Positions 8,243-16,713 of a DNA stretch of 54,767 nucleotides are shown piece after piece; positions within the stretch are counted from its first letter, which is position 1; each line of letters begins with the position of its first letter. Source of the stretch: Nisaea nitritireducens (lineage in GTDB: Bacteria; Pseudomonadota; Alphaproteobacteria; Thalassobaculales; Thalassobaculaceae); NCBI RefSeq assembly GCF_014904795.1, contig NZ_JACZFS010000044.1, positions 1 through 54,767 of the forward strand, read 5' to 3'. The translations under genes and the position numbers were made by a program. The notes under the pieces are model-generated. The model was not told the origin of the DNA. It ran no database searches and saw only the letters and a list, made by a program, of their open reading frames with translations.

Positions 8243-9482
8243 TTGGCGAGAGCGGCAGGACTTCTTGATAGACGGAGAGGGTACGGGCGCACATGTCGCT
8301 GGTCGTATAATTCTCACGGACATGGGCGACGGCGGCCTCGGTCACCACCGCGCGCTGCGCGGCTGTGAGGGCCAGCGCTGCACGAATGCCTTCCGCGAGT
8401 GCTTCGGCATCGTTCGGTTTGACCAGAAAGCCAGTCTTGCCTGGAATCACGGATTCCCGGGCGCCACCGTGATCTGTCGCGACAATCGGGCGGCCCATCG
8501 CTTGTGCCTCGATCATCACCCGGCCAAACGGTTCGGGGTCGATGGAGGCGGAGACCACGACATCCGCAATCTGGTAGACGCACGGCATATCCACCACAGA
8601 ACCGGTGAACATCACCGACGCGCTGAGCCCGGCTTTGGCGATTTTTTCTTCAAGCTCTGCCTTGTAGCTTTCCTTGCCTTTGTAAGACCCGGCCATGATG
8701 CAATGAACCGGTTGATCGCCGAGTTTCGACAGGGCCTCGATCAGCACGTCGTGGCCTTTCCAGCGGGTGATCCGCCCCGGCATGACGATCACCGGGACGC
8801 CGTCCGGCAGACGCCATTCGCGGCTGAGCTTGATCATCCGCTCGGCTGAAACGGCTTCCGGGTTGAACAGGTCGATATTCACCCCGCGCGGGATAATCCG
8901 CAGCTTGTCGCTGCCGGTGCCGAAGCGTGTCTCGATCTCGTGGGCCACGAAATGCGAGATGGCAATCACCCGGTCGCCCCGCACCATCACGGAGTTATAG
9001 AGTTTTTTCAGTGGGTTGGTGTCCGGAAAGCGGCCATGAAACGTGGTGACGAACGGCACCTTGTTCTTCCGGGCGGCGCGCCAGGCAATCCAGGCCGGCA
9101 TGCGCGAGCGGGCATGCACGATGTCGACATTTTCCTGATGGATGACATCGACCAGCCAGTCGAAATTCTGCCGCCAGTTGAGCGGGTTCTTGGAGCCGAG
9201 CGGATGCTGGATATGACGGGCGCCGACTCGGGTCAGGTCGTGGACCATCGGCCCGCCGGCGGAAATTACCAGGGCATCCCAGCCCGCTTCGACAAGCGCG
9301 CGCGCGACATCAATCGTGCCCCGTTCCACACCGCCGGACACCAGGGCGGGAAGAATCTGAAGAACGACCGGCTTCTTGTCTTCCGGCGGTCGGCGGAACA
9401 TATCGTAATCGCCGCTCGATTGGCGGAGGTTCGGTATGTTAGGCCTCATGGAGGGGCCGTCGTTCACCGGCGTTCCAAGCAT
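8232..9482 (-). CDS. Glycosyltransferase family 4
   Basis: This GT-B glycosyltransferase has the family-4 signature. The N-terminal domain opens with VVLQILPALVSGGVERGTIDVA. The C-terminal donor domain has VIVMPGRITRWKGHDVLIEAL and the E-x7-E motif in EPFGRVMIEAQAMGRPIVATDHGG. It probably adds a sugar to LPS core or another surface glycan in concert with the coupled GT9 gene. The open frame continues to 10223, but that part is antisense to the hydrolase gene, so it is discarded. ATG codons at 9482, 9449 and 9401 are possible starts and none has a strong ribosome binding site. I take 9482 (416 residues). Confidence 0.87.
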   Translation of the reverse strand: MLGTPVNDGPSMRPNIPNLRQSSGDYDMFRRPPEDKKPVVLQILPALVSGGVERGTIDVARALVEAGWDALVISAGGPMVHDLTRVGARHIQHPLGSKNPLNWRQNFDWLVDVIHQENVDIVHARSRMPAWIAWRAARKNKVPFVTTFHGRFPDTNPLKKLYNSVMVRGDRVIAISHFVAHEIETRFGTGSDKLRIIPRGVNIDLFNPEAVSAERMIKLSREWRLPDGVPVIVMPGRITRWKGHDVLIEALSKLGDQPVHCIMAGSYKGKESYKAELEEKIAKAGLSASVMFTGSVVDMPCVYQIADVVVSASIDPEPFGRVMIEAQAMGRPIVATDHGGARESVIPGKTGFLVKPNDAEALAEGIRAALALTAAQRAVVTEAAVAHVRENYTTSDMCARTLSVYQEVLPLSPNAG

Positions 9483-9497
9483 GTTGTTTTCATTGTC

Positions 9498-10295
9498 ATG
9501 AAGTTTACCACAATGACCGAGCAAACCCAGCAGTCGCCGGATCCCGCACCCCTCTATCTCGAAAAGCCGGACGGCGCACGTCTCGCTTATCACAAACTGG
9601 ACGGACGCGGACCCACAATTGTCTTTCTTGGCGGCTTCATGTCGGACATGACGGGTACAAAAGCATTGACGCTTGAGGCTCTGGCGCGTGAACGCGGCCA
9701 GGCGTTTCTTCGGCTGGATTATCAGGGGCATGGCCAGTCCTCGGGAAAGTTCGAGGATGGCTCTATCGGGATCTGGCTTTCCGACGCGCTCACTCTGATC
9801 GACCGGGTCACGGACGGCCCGCTGGTTCTCGTCGGCTCCTCCATGGGCGGGTGGATCATGCTGCAGGCAGCCCTGCAACGGCCGGAGCGGCTTGCAGGTC
9901 TGGTCGGGATTGCCGCCGCGCCGGACTTCACCGAGGATCTGATGTGGGCGACATTCTCCGACGAGATCAAAGAGACGCTGCAGCGCGACGGTGTCTATTA
10001 CGAGCCTTCGGAATATAGCGACGAGCCCTACACCATCACCATGAAGCTGATCGAGGATGGCCGCGACCATCTTGTCCTGCGGGAGAAGATGCCGATCACC
10101 GTCCCTGTACGTTTGCTGCATGGCATGCGCGACGAGTCGGTACCGTACGAGCTTTCGCTGCGCATTGCCGAGAATGTCGAGAGCGAAGACGTTCAGATCC
10201 GCTTCGTGAAGGACGGCGATCACCGGCTTTCGACCGATCGCGATCTCGAGATTTTGTCCCAGACCGTGGCTGCGCTGTGCGACGCGGCGGGCTGA
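9498..10295 (+). CDS. Alpha/beta hydrolase
   Basis: The 265-residue protein has the alpha/beta hydrolase fold: TIVFLGGFMSDMTGTKA (oxyanion strand), RLDYQGHGQSSGKFEDGSIG, the nucleophile elbow GSSMGG with the catalytic Ser, an acidic residue in LLHGMRDESVPYE and the His in KDGDHRLS. This pattern is that of small serine hydrolases or BAAT/CLIP-type thioesterases related to human ABHD10. It has no signal peptide. A start at 9498 (MKFTTM) or 9513 (MTEQ) is possible. The gene is divergent from GT4 with only 15-30 bases between start codons, and its end overlaps the following TPR gene. Substrate unknown. Confidence 0.85.
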   Translation: MKFTTMTEQTQQSPDPAPLYLEKPDGARLAYHKLDGRGPTIVFLGGFMSDMTGTKALTLEALARERGQAFLRLDYQGHGQSSGKFEDGSIGIWLSDALTLIDRVTDGPLVLVGSSMGGWIMLQAALQRPERLAGLVGIAAAPDFTEDLMWATFSDEIKETLQRDGVYYEPSEYSDEPYTITMKLIEDGRDHLVLREKMPITVPVRLLHGMRDESVPYELSLRIAENVESEDVQIRFVKDGDHRLSTDRDLEILSQTVAALCDAAG

Positions 10296-11047
10296 GCCTC
10301 GCGGGCATAGTGCTCGCCGGAAGCGCGTTTCTCGTCACGATCCTTCCGGCTGCCGCAGCCGAGATCGATCACCAGCAGGAATATCAGGCCTGTATGGCGC
10401 TCACCCAAGAGCGGCCGCAGGAGGCCTATAGCAGCGGCCTTGCCTGGTACAAGCTGGGCGGCGGTATTCCGGCGCGGCACTGTCTTGCGGTGGCCTTGTT
10501 GCAGTTGCATCAGTATGACGAGGCGGCGTCGCGGCTGGAGCGTCTGGCGACCGACCTTGGCACGGCGCGGACAGCTCTGCTCGGCGGCATTCTGATGCAG
10601 GCGGGGCAAGCCTGGTATCTCGCCGGACGGCCTGACAGGGCGTTCAAGCTGCAAAGCAGACTGCTGGATCTGGCGCCAAGTGACCCGGAGCTCTGGGTTG
10701 ACCGTGCCGTCACGCTGATGGAGCTGGAAAAATACGATGCCGCTCTCGCCGATCTGGACGAAGCGATCAGGTGGAATCCACAGCTGGTGGAAGCCCATAT
10801 CTACCGGGCGGTGACGCTGCGCCAACTGGATCGGTTGGAGGATGCGGCGAGAGAGGTCGAGACTGTGCTTGAGCTTGCACCGTTCAATCCCGACGCTCTG
10901 CTGGAACGGGGGATTCTCCGTCAGTACCAAGGCGATCTGGATGGCGCGCGCGAGGATTGGCTTCAGGTCATCAGGCTCGCGCCCGACTCGCGTTCCGCCG
11001 CCGCCGCGCGCGGGCGGATCGAAGAGATGGACGTGATCGTCCGCTAA
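10277..11047 (+). CDS. Periplasmic TPR-repeat protein
   Basis: The 256-residue protein begins with a signal peptide (MRRGG, a hydrophobic stretch and an AAAAE cleavage region near residue 27). The mature part consists of TPR-like helical pairs; clear repeats are near residues 135-240 (DPELWVDRAVTLMELEKYDAA, PQLVEAHIYRAVTLRQL and PFNPDALLERGILRQYQGD). TPR arrays bind protein partners; this one should act in the periplasm or outer membrane. The GTG start at 10277 overlaps the hydrolase gene by 19 bases, indicating translational coupling. A second signal-peptide TPR protein occurs at 37722-38273. Confidence 0.82.
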   Translation: MRRGGLSLAGIVLAGSAFLVTILPAAAAEIDHQQEYQACMALTQERPQEAYSSGLAWYKLGGGIPARHCLAVALLQLHQYDEAASRLERLATDLGTARTALLGGILMQAGQAWYLAGRPDRAFKLQSRLLDLAPSDPELWVDRAVTLMELEKYDAALADLDEAIRWNPQLVEAHIYRAVTLRQLDRLEDAAREVETVLELAPFNPDALLERGILRQYQGDLDGAREDWLQVIRLAPDSRSAAAARGRIEEMDVIVR

Positions 11048-11083
11048 CCGGTTTCCGGCCCCCTTCTTGCCACCTTTCTCTTT

Positions 11084-11170
11084 GTCATCCCGGACCCGAT
11101 CCGGGATGACGTCCTGATCTGATTGGAAATCCGGGGTGGCGTAATACGCCGGCGGACGGACACCAAGGAT
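11084..11170. repeat. Palindromic repeat plus copy of the GST gene tail (copy A)
   Basis: A perfect 11-bp inverted repeat (GTCATCCCGGA / TCCGGGATGAC, loop CCCGA) at 11084-11110 is followed by about 60 bases matching the 3' end of the GST gene at 14436-14494, in the same orientation, at about three quarters identity. On the minus strand it encodes GVRPPAYYATPDF, against GVRPPAHYANLDF at the GST C-terminus, and the stop codon is altered to CAA. With copy B at 14354-14494 it brackets the SBBP-RTX gene. Confidence 0.8.
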
Positions 11171-11228
11171 CAGTGAACTTTCCGGTGAAGGCGTTTCCAC
11201 AGCCGTTTTCGAGCGTTGTCAGGCCGCA

Positions 11229-11264
11229 TTGGAAAAATTGGAAATTTTGGAAAAGTTGGAAAAG
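11229..11264 (+). repeat. Four 9-bp tandem repeats (TTGGAAAAR type)
   Basis: Four uninterrupted 9-base units follow one another: TTGGAAAAA, TTGGAAATT, TTGGAAAAG, TTGGAAAAG. They lie 190 bases before the SBBP-RTX start in a generally AT-rich stretch. They could be an iteron-like binding site or a slippage-prone tract; no protein is assigned. Confidence 0.75.
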
Positions 11265-11344
11265 ACAAAAATTCCAATAGCTTGCATCAATCCCCACAAG
11301 CATCTTCAGGTTACTTCAAAGATAGCTCACCTCGCGGGCGGTCA

Positions 11345-11392
11345 GCCCGCCTGCCACTTAGCCCGCCTGCAACTTAGCCTGTCTGCCACATG
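11345..11392 (+). repeat. Three 16-bp tandem repeats
   Basis: Three consecutive 16-base units, GCCCGCCTGCCACTTA, GCCCGCCTGCAACTTA and the diverged GCCTGTCTGCCACATG, lie 62 bases before the SBBP-RTX start codon. The rest of the 11048-11453 gap holds repeat copy A and the 9-bp array, and no gene that I can support. Confidence 0.7.
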
Positions 11393-11453
11393 GAAACGGA
11401 AAGCGCGTCCTTTTCGTCAATCCGCTGTCCCCGAAATGACGTGAGGGTCTGTC

Positions 11454-14324
11454 ATGCAGTTTGTGAAAGGGATCGGCGGAACAAGTGCTGAACAAGGCGA
11501 TTCTATCCAGGTCGACAGCAGCGGCAACAGCTACGTCACGGGATATTTCGGGGGAACGGTTGATTTCGATCCCGGCGCGGGAACGGTTAATCTGACCAGC
11601 GCCGGAAATCAGGACATCTTCATTGCCAAATATGACAGCAGCGGCGGTCTGGTCTGGGCGAAAGGCGTCGGCGGAACAAATAGCGACTATGGCCGTTCGA
11701 TTGAGATCGACAGCAGCGGCAACAGCTATGTCACGGGGCAGTTCCAGGGAACAGCGGATTTCGATCCCAGCGGCGTGACCCAGAACCTGACCAGCGCCGG
11801 CTCGAGCGACATCTTCATTGCCAAATATGACGGCAGCGGCGATCTGGTCTGGGCGAAAAGCGTCGGCGGAACCAGTGCTGACGACAGCAAATCGATCCAG
11901 GTCGACAGCAGCGGCAACAGCTATGTCACGGGATATTTCGATGGAACGGTGGATTTTGATCCCAGCGGCGTGACCCAGAACCTGACCAGCGCGGGCGGTA
12001 ACGACATCTTCATCGCCAAATATGACAGCAACGGCGGTCTGGTCTGGGCAAAAAATCTCGGTGGAACAGGTGGAGACCAAGGCGATTCGATCCAGGTTGA
12101 CAGCAGCGGCAACAGCTATGCCGCGGGAAATTTCCAGGGAACGTCGGATTTCGATCCCAGCGGCGTGACCCAGAACCTGACCAGCGCGGGCGGTAACGAC
12201 GCCTTCTTTGCCAAGTACGACAGCAGCGGCGCCTTGGTCTGGGCCAAGAATGTCGGCGGAACAGACTATGACGCTGTCAACTCGATCCAGGTCGATAGCA
12301 GCGGCAACAGCTATGTCACGGGAATTTTCCAGGGAACGGCGGATTTCGATCCTGATGCTGGGGTAACGAACCTGACCAGCGCCGGTTTGTACGACACCTT
12401 CATTGCCAAATATGACAGCAGCGGCGGTCTGGTCTGGGCGAAAAACATCGGCGGAACAGAGAATGATATTGGCCTGTCGGTCGCTGTCGACAGCAGCGGC
12501 AACAGTTACGTCACGGGAGATTTCAAGGGTACGGCGGATTTCGATCCCGGGGCCGGGACCACAAACCTGACCAGCGCCGGCGCGCGAGACATCTTCATCG
12601 CTAAATACGAGAGCAGCGGCGCCCTGGTCTGGGTGAAAAGTTTCGGCGGAACAAGTGATGATCAAGGCAGATCTGTCCAGGTCGACAGCAGCGGCAACGT
12701 CCACGTCACGGGAGTATTCCAGGGAACGGTGGATTTCGATCCCGGCACGGGAACGGAAAATCTGACCAGCGCCGGTTCTCTCGACGCCTTCCTGCTCAAG
12801 CTCGACAGCGGCGGTAATTTCGTCTCGGTCGTGTCGGTAGCACCGAGCTACTTCCTGACGAAGAAGAACCAGACAGCAGCGGATATCGCCGGCACCGAGG
12901 CCAACCACACGCTGGTGAATAATTCCGGCGGCACCGCGTCCGGCGCGCTGATCTCCGGTACCGGCAGCGGCAATACCGTCACCGTCACCCTGCCAGCCGG
13001 TCTTTCCCTGACAAACAGGGGCACCGGCACAGCGGTCAGTGGCGAAGCGGCGGGAACAAGCTTAACCGGACAGATTCAGGCAAGCGGTACCTCCGCCACC
13101 AACCAGGTCTTCATCGATCAGCACGGCCAGATTTTCTTGAATAGCCTCGGCGGCGCCGCGCTCGACATCCGCACCGTTACCTTTTCCGGCAGCAGCGAGC
13201 AGACCGTCCACTTTACCGGCACCTCCTCTGGCGGCCCCGAGGCCCTTGTAATCGACACGTCCGGCCTGACAACCGGCTCGACGCTGCAGCTCAACCACAT
13301 CGACTTCGCCGCCATCCTCGGCAACGCCACCGTGAACGGTGGTGGTGGCTCCAGCTATATCGTCGGAGACGATGCCGCCCAGCGCATCTTGCTGAGTGTT
13401 GGCAACAACACGATTGCCGGCGGCGGCGGCTCGGACACGGTCGTCTCCGGCTCCGGCGATGATCTGGTCTATGGCAACCAGGGCTTCGACTCCCTTCTTG
13501 GCGGCGACGGCATGGACACGCTCTTTGGCGGCCAGGACCTGGACATTGTCCAGGGCGGAAATGGCAACGATGTGCTCTATGGCAACAAGGGCAACGACGC
13601 GCTTTGGGGAGGCGAGCACGAGGATGTGCTCTATGGCGGTCAGGGCGAAGACATCCTCTACGGTGGTAGTGGCGGCGATCTGGTCTATGGCGACAATGGC
13701 AATGACGTGCTTTATGGCGGCGACGGCACGGACACGCTTTTTGGCGGCGAGGACCGGGATATTCTCTCAGCCGGGAGCGGCAGCGACGTGCTGTATGGAG
13801 ACGAGGGCAACGACGTGCTTTGGGCTGGAGAGGACGACGATGTGCTCTATGGCGGCCAAGACAGGGACATCCTCCTGGGCGACGGCGGCATGGACACGCT
13901 CTTTGGCGGCCAGGGCAACGACATCCTCTTGGGCGTAGATGGCGACGACCGCATTGTCGGCGACGAAGGCTCCGACGTTCTTTTGGGCGGCAACGGGTTG
14001 GACACGCTCAATGGCGGTCTGGGCAACGACCGGCTCGACGGCGGCAGTGGCAGCGACTATCTGGCGGGCGACAAGGGAGACGACACGCTCACCGGCGGCT
14101 TGGGAGCGGACATCTTCGTCTTCAACTTCGATGGCGGCAACGACCAGGTGACCGACTTCCAGGCCGGGACCGACACGCTGGCTCTTCAGGTCGGACTCGG
14201 TGTGAGCGGCAGCGTCGAGATGTCTGGCAACACCGTCGTCACATTCTCCGACGGCGGAACAGTGACCGTCATCGGGATCCCGAAGATAGATCTCGCGGCC
14301 GCGACGGGCTGGGATCTGGGGTAG
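11454..14324 (+). CDS. SBBP beta-propeller plus RTX calcium-binding secreted protein
   Basis: The 956-residue protein is modular. Residues 6-460 are seven 65-residue repeats with the core VDSSGNSYVTG, TVDFDPG, NLTSAG, DIFIAKYDSSGGLVWAK, the SBBP type of beta-propeller repeat. Residues about 465-650 are a Thr/Ser/Gly-rich linker domain. Residues about 650-895 are some 25 RTX nonapeptides (GGxGxDxLx) that bind calcium outside the cell. The last 60 residues, beginning GADIFVFNF and rich in hydrophobic and acidic residues, fit a type I secretion signal. There is no Sec signal peptide, as expected. GTGAGGG at 11441-11447 is a fair ribosome binding site. It is probably an adhesin or matrix protein. 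No complete type I exporter is in the window; the one at 24.9-27.4 kb is damaged. Confidence 0.9.
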   Translation: MQFVKGIGGTSAEQGDSIQVDSSGNSYVTGYFGGTVDFDPGAGTVNLTSAGNQDIFIAKYDSSGGLVWAKGVGGTNSDYGRSIEIDSSGNSYVTGQFQGTADFDPSGVTQNLTSAGSSDIFIAKYDGSGDLVWAKSVGGTSADDSKSIQVDSSGNSYVTGYFDGTVDFDPSGVTQNLTSAGGNDIFIAKYDSNGGLVWAKNLGGTGGDQGDSIQVDSSGNSYAAGNFQGTSDFDPSGVTQNLTSAGGNDAFFAKYDSSGALVWAKNVGGTDYDAVNSIQVDSSGNSYVTGIFQGTADFDPDAGVTNLTSAGLYDTFIAKYDSSGGLVWAKNIGGTENDIGLSVAVDSSGNSYVTGDFKGTADFDPGAGTTNLTSAGARDIFIAKYESSGALVWVKSFGGTSDDQGRSVQVDSSGNVHVTGVFQGTVDFDPGTGTENLTSAGSLDAFLLKLDSGGNFVSVVSVAPSYFLTKKNQTAADIAGTEANHTLVNNSGGTASGALISGTGSGNTVTVTLPAGLSLTNRGTGTAVSGEAAGTSLTGQIQASGTSATNQVFIDQHGQIFLNSLGGAALDIRTVTFSGSSEQTVHFTGTSSGGPEALVIDTSGLTTGSTLQLNHIDFAAILGNATVNGGGGSSYIVGDDAAQRILLSVGNNTIAGGGGSDTVVSGSGDDLVYGNQGFDSLLGGDGMDTLFGGQDLDIVQGGNGNDVLYGNKGNDALWGGEHEDVLYGGQGEDILYGGSGGDLVYGDNGNDVLYGGDGTDTLFGGEDRDILSAGSGSDVLYGDEGNDVLWAGEDDDVLYGGQDRDILLGDGGMDTLFGGQGNDILLGVDGDDRIVGDEGSDVLLGGNGLDTLNGGLGNDRLDGGSGSDYLAGDKGDDTLTGGLGADIFVFNFDGGNDQVTDFQAGTDTLALQVGLGVSGSVEMSGNTVVTFSDGGTVTVIGIPKIDLAAATGWDLG
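11469..12833 (+). repeat. Seven in-frame 195-bp repeats within the SBBP-RTX gene
   Basis: The SBBP section is built of seven tandem 195-base units, each encoding 65 residues starting at (G/S/N)xGGT and ending at LVWAK. Units are highly similar at DNA level, especially over GACAGCAGCGGCAACAGCTA, so copy number could change by recombination. The seventh unit is the most diverged (ends LLKLDSGGNFVS). Confidence 0.9.
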
Positions 14325-14353
14325 TCCGCCTCCCTTCTCGGATCTTCTCTTTC

Positions 14354-14494
14354 GTCATCCCGGGCTTGACCCGAGATCTCCCGAAGCGGGGCAAAGCCTG
14401 CGATCAAAAAGGTCCCGGCTCGGGGGACGGGGTGACGCTCTGATCTGGTCAGAAATCCAGGTTGGCGTAGTGCGCCGGTGGGCGGACGCCGGGG
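14354..14494. repeat. Palindromic repeat and GST tail (copy B)
   Basis: This mirrors copy A in the same orientation: ATCCCGGG-CTTGA-CCCGAGAT opens at 14357, about 50 unrelated bases follow, then GGGTGACGCTCTGATCTG runs into the 3' coding end of the GST gene. GTCATCCCGG palindromes are a common dispersed repeat type in alphaproteobacteria; the coding part belongs to GST. Confidence 0.7.
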
Positions 14495-15117
14495 ATGTGG
14501 TCTGACAACAGCGGGCGGAAGCTCGGGCGGGACTTGACCCGGGCGTACCATTCCTTGGCTTCGGGATACTTCTCCCATGGCACATCGCCGATATAGTCGA
14601 CGGCGGAGATGTGGGACGCGGCGGCGATGTCGGCCAGGCTGAAATGGTCTCCGGCGAGCCAGTTCCGGCGCTCCGCCAGAAAGCCGATATAGCCCAGGTG
14701 GGTGGCGATATTCGTATGCCCGGCGCGGATCGCCGCGCTGGAGGGCTCGCCGGTGCCGAGGAAGCGTTTCATCAGCTTCTCGCCGACAAGCATCTCGGTC
14801 ACTTCCGCATTGAACTTGCGGTCGAACCAGGCGACCAGACGGCGGATCTCGGCGCGCGCCGCGGCATCGCCCGGCAGCAGCGGGACATCCGGGCGGGTCT
14901 CTTCGAGATATTCGGAAATGGCGCCCGAGTTGGCGACCACGGTGCCGTCATCGTCGACAAAGACCGGCACTGTGCCGTCCGGGTTCATGGCAAGGAAGTC
15001 CGGGCGCCGGTCCCAGATCTGCTCGACCTTGGTTTCGGCCTCGATTTTCTTCTCGCCGAGGGACACGCGGATCTTCCGGCAGAAGGGCGATATCCAGAGG
15101 TGATAGAGGGTCGGCAT
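14449..15117 (-). CDS. Glutathione S-transferase family protein
   Basis: The 222-residue protein has an N-terminal thioredoxin-like domain (LYHLWISPFCRKIRVSLGEK, with a Cys-containing PFCRK start of helix 1 and the glutathione-binding GTVPVFVDDDGTVVANSGAISEYLEE) and a C-terminal all-helical domain with the N-capping SLADIAAASH motif. SPFC suggests a Cys- or Ser-type GST acting in detoxification or as a glutathione-dependent reductase; the substrate is unknown. The end of the gene (GVRPPAHYANLDF) is duplicated at 11116-11170. It may be transcribed with the TauE gene upstream, 44 bases away. Confidence 0.9.
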   Translation of the reverse strand: MPTLYHLWISPFCRKIRVSLGEKKIEAETKVEQIWDRRPDFLAMNPDGTVPVFVDDDGTVVANSGAISEYLEETRPDVPLLPGDAAARAEIRRLVAWFDRKFNAEVTEMLVGEKLMKRFLGTGEPSSAAIRAGHTNIATHLGYIGFLAERRNWLAGDHFSLADIAAASHISAVDYIGDVPWEKYPEAKEWYARVKSRPSFRPLLSDHIPGVRPPAHYANLDF

Positions 15118-15161
15118 TCAATTCACCGTTAGGTCTGGGGGGTGCCTTGCGGTCGGCGGCG

Positions 15162-15920
15162 CTAAACTACCAGAACCTTGCCGATGCCGACAATCGCCAG
15201 CACGCCGAGCAGGATAATTGCCGCCAGTTTGACTGTTTCCGGGCGTGTGATGCCGAAAAGCTTGTGCCCGATCGAGGTTCCGACGGCCATGACCGGCACC
15301 AGGATGGCGCAGCGGATCAGCATGTCCGCGTCTATCAGTTCCTTGTAGGCGGCAAGTGCGATGGCGAAGATGTCGATGAAAATAAAGAAGGCGATCCCCG
15401 TCGCCCGGGTGATCGCGACCGGCAGCGGCGAGGAAAGATAGAGCAGCACCATCGGTGGGCCGGGCACGCCGGCGGCGCCGGACATCAATCCGGAGACAAT
15501 TCCGGTCCCGGCGAGCATTCTGTTGTTCGGGACGGTGGCCATCTTGAAGCCGCAGGCGATCAGGATTACCGACACGAGGATACCTGCATAAATCGCGATC
15601 TTCATCGGCTCCGGTTCGACCAGAAGCAGGCAGGCGAACCCGACGGGCACGCCGATGGCGGAGCCGATCAGAAGTTGCCGGATACCCGTCCAATGGACAT
15701 CCCGGTAGGTGCGCGGCAGCAGGGTGAAGCCTGCGAGAAGATCGATGATCAGGGTCAGGGGGACGACTGCGACGGGATCGGCAACCAGCAGCAATGCGCT
15801 GATCAGGATCAGCGCGAATCCGAACCCCGTAAACCCCCGGACGATCCCGCCGATCAGCGTGGCGACGAGGGCGACGGTCCAGATATGCAGGTCCCATCCG
15901 AAATGCATCGTCTCGAACAT
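15162..15920 (-). CDS. TauE/SafE-family sulfite/organosulfonate exporter
   Basis: This 252-residue integral membrane protein has about eight hydrophobic segments. It carries the family hallmarks: the repeated glycine-rich segments GIVRGFTGFGFALILISALLL near residue 26 and GIVSGLMSGAAGVPGPPMVLLYLS near residue 140. Members export sulfite, sulfoacetate or related anions. There is no sulfur metabolism gene next to it, so the substrate is open. It is preceded by a GNAT gene on the same strand with 32 bases between. Confidence 0.9.
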   Translation of the reverse strand: MFETMHFGWDLHIWTVALVATLIGGIVRGFTGFGFALILISALLLVADPVAVVPLTLIIDLLAGFTLLPRTYRDVHWTGIRQLLIGSAIGVPVGFACLLLVEPEPMKIAIYAGILVSVILIACGFKMATVPNNRMLAGTGIVSGLMSGAAGVPGPPMVLLYLSSPLPVAITRATGIAFFIFIDIFAIALAAYKELIDADMLIRCAILVPVMAVGTSIGHKLFGITRPETVKLAAIILLGVLAIVGIGKVLVV

Positions 15921-15952
15921 TGCTTGGTGGAGCCTTTGCCGGTGTCAGGACC

Positions 15953-16516
15953 TCAGGCGGCGCAGGATGCGTCCCCGGACTCTTCTACGCCACTTGCCGT
16001 GCCGCTCCAAGGCAGCACTTTGCGGGCCATCGGTTCCTCCGCGAGGGATCGCAAGAGGTCCGGCGCTGCGCGCACCTGGAAGCGCGGCTGATCGACCGGT
16101 CCCGGCAGCTCGAATCCATAGGGCTCTGCCAGCACAAAGCCGTAGGGGCTGTAATAGGAGGCTTCGCCGACCACAAGGCAAAGATCCCAGCCTTCCTGAT
16201 CCGCTTCTTCCAGCGCCCGGGCGACGAGCGTCCGGCCGAGGCCCTTGCCCTGTAATGCCGGATCGACCACCAGCGGGCCGAGCACCAGTGCCGGGAGAAT
16301 TTCATCGCCGTTTTCCACGTCGCAGCGCCAGAACCGGATGGAGGCTCCGAGCTTGGCATCGAACCCGGTGCGGGCGACGAGGCTGAGGGACGGCACGGAC
16401 GGACCCTGCCGCAGTTTGTAGACTGTCTTGGAAAGGCGATCCTCGCCGAAACCGATATTCAGCAGGGACTCAATGGCTGCCGCGTCGGCGGCGTTTTCTT
16501 TTTCAATGACGATCAT
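15953..16516 (-). CDS. GNAT N-acetyltransferase (YhbS-like)
   Basis: The 187-residue protein is a single GNAT domain of the YhbS-type predicted acetyltransferases. It shows IEKENAADAAAIESLLNIGFG at the start, the acetyl-CoA binding segment VVDPALQGKGLGRTLVARALEEA near residues 87-107, and ASYYSPYGFVLAEPYGFELP typical of the family. It is soluble. The acceptor is unknown. It is first in the likely GNAT-TauE-GST series on the minus strand. Confidence 0.87.
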   Translation of the reverse strand: MIVIEKENAADAAAIESLLNIGFGEDRLSKTVYKLRQGPSVPSLSLVARTGFDAKLGASIRFWRCDVENGDEILPALVLGPLVVDPALQGKGLGRTLVARALEEADQEGWDLCLVVGEASYYSPYGFVLAEPYGFELPGPVDQPRFQVRAAPDLLRSLAEEPMARKVLPWSGTASGVEESGDASCAA

Positions 16517-16574
16517 TGTCGGGACTTCCGGCCTTGGAGAGGCCGTCCCGAAGAGGGGAACGGCCTAGAGCGTG

Positions 16575-16694
16575 ATGACGGATAGCGCACTACGCGCGGC
16601 GATACGTCGTCGTCGCGGGTTGCCTCGTCGCTCTGTGGTGGCCGTGATGTTCATGGCATCCAATTTCCCAAACTCATTGCCAAATACTGCATAA
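16575..16694 (+). CDS. Candidate 39-residue small protein
   Basis: An ATG frame of 39 codons begins MTDSALRAAIRRRRGLPRR and continues into a hydrophobic segment (VVAVMFMA). It stops 19 bases before the left arm of a strong intrinsic terminator. The spacing to the terminator and the Arg-rich start followed by a hydrophobic run are suggestive of a real small protein. The ribosome binding site is poor and I recognise no homologue, so this is a weak call. Confidence 0.3.
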   Translation: MTDSALRAAIRRRRGLPRRSVVAVMFMASNFPNSLPNTA

Positions 16695-16713
16695 GGCCGT
16701 GACCTGCCAAGAA

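Noticed and set aside
9483-10223. N-terminal extension of the GT4 frame
   Set aside because: It is antisense to the hydrolase gene, which has a full catalytic triad; the GT4 fold begins after 9482.
10220-11200. A 326-codon minus-strand frame that includes the GST-like tail
   Set aside because: Only its first 30 codons resemble GST, explained by the duplicated tail; the rest is antisense to the TPR gene.
11229-12833. CRISPR array suggested by regular repeats
   Set aside because: The 9-bp and 16-bp units are directly joined without spacers, and the 195-bp units encode protein repeats. No cas gene is present.
11358-12908. A 516-codon minus-strand frame with repeated IEIRRSLE and VAAAVDLDR segments
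   Set aside because: It is antisense to the SBBP repeats. The periodicity is a by-product of the 195-bp coding repeats, and the plus-strand frame has recognisable domains.
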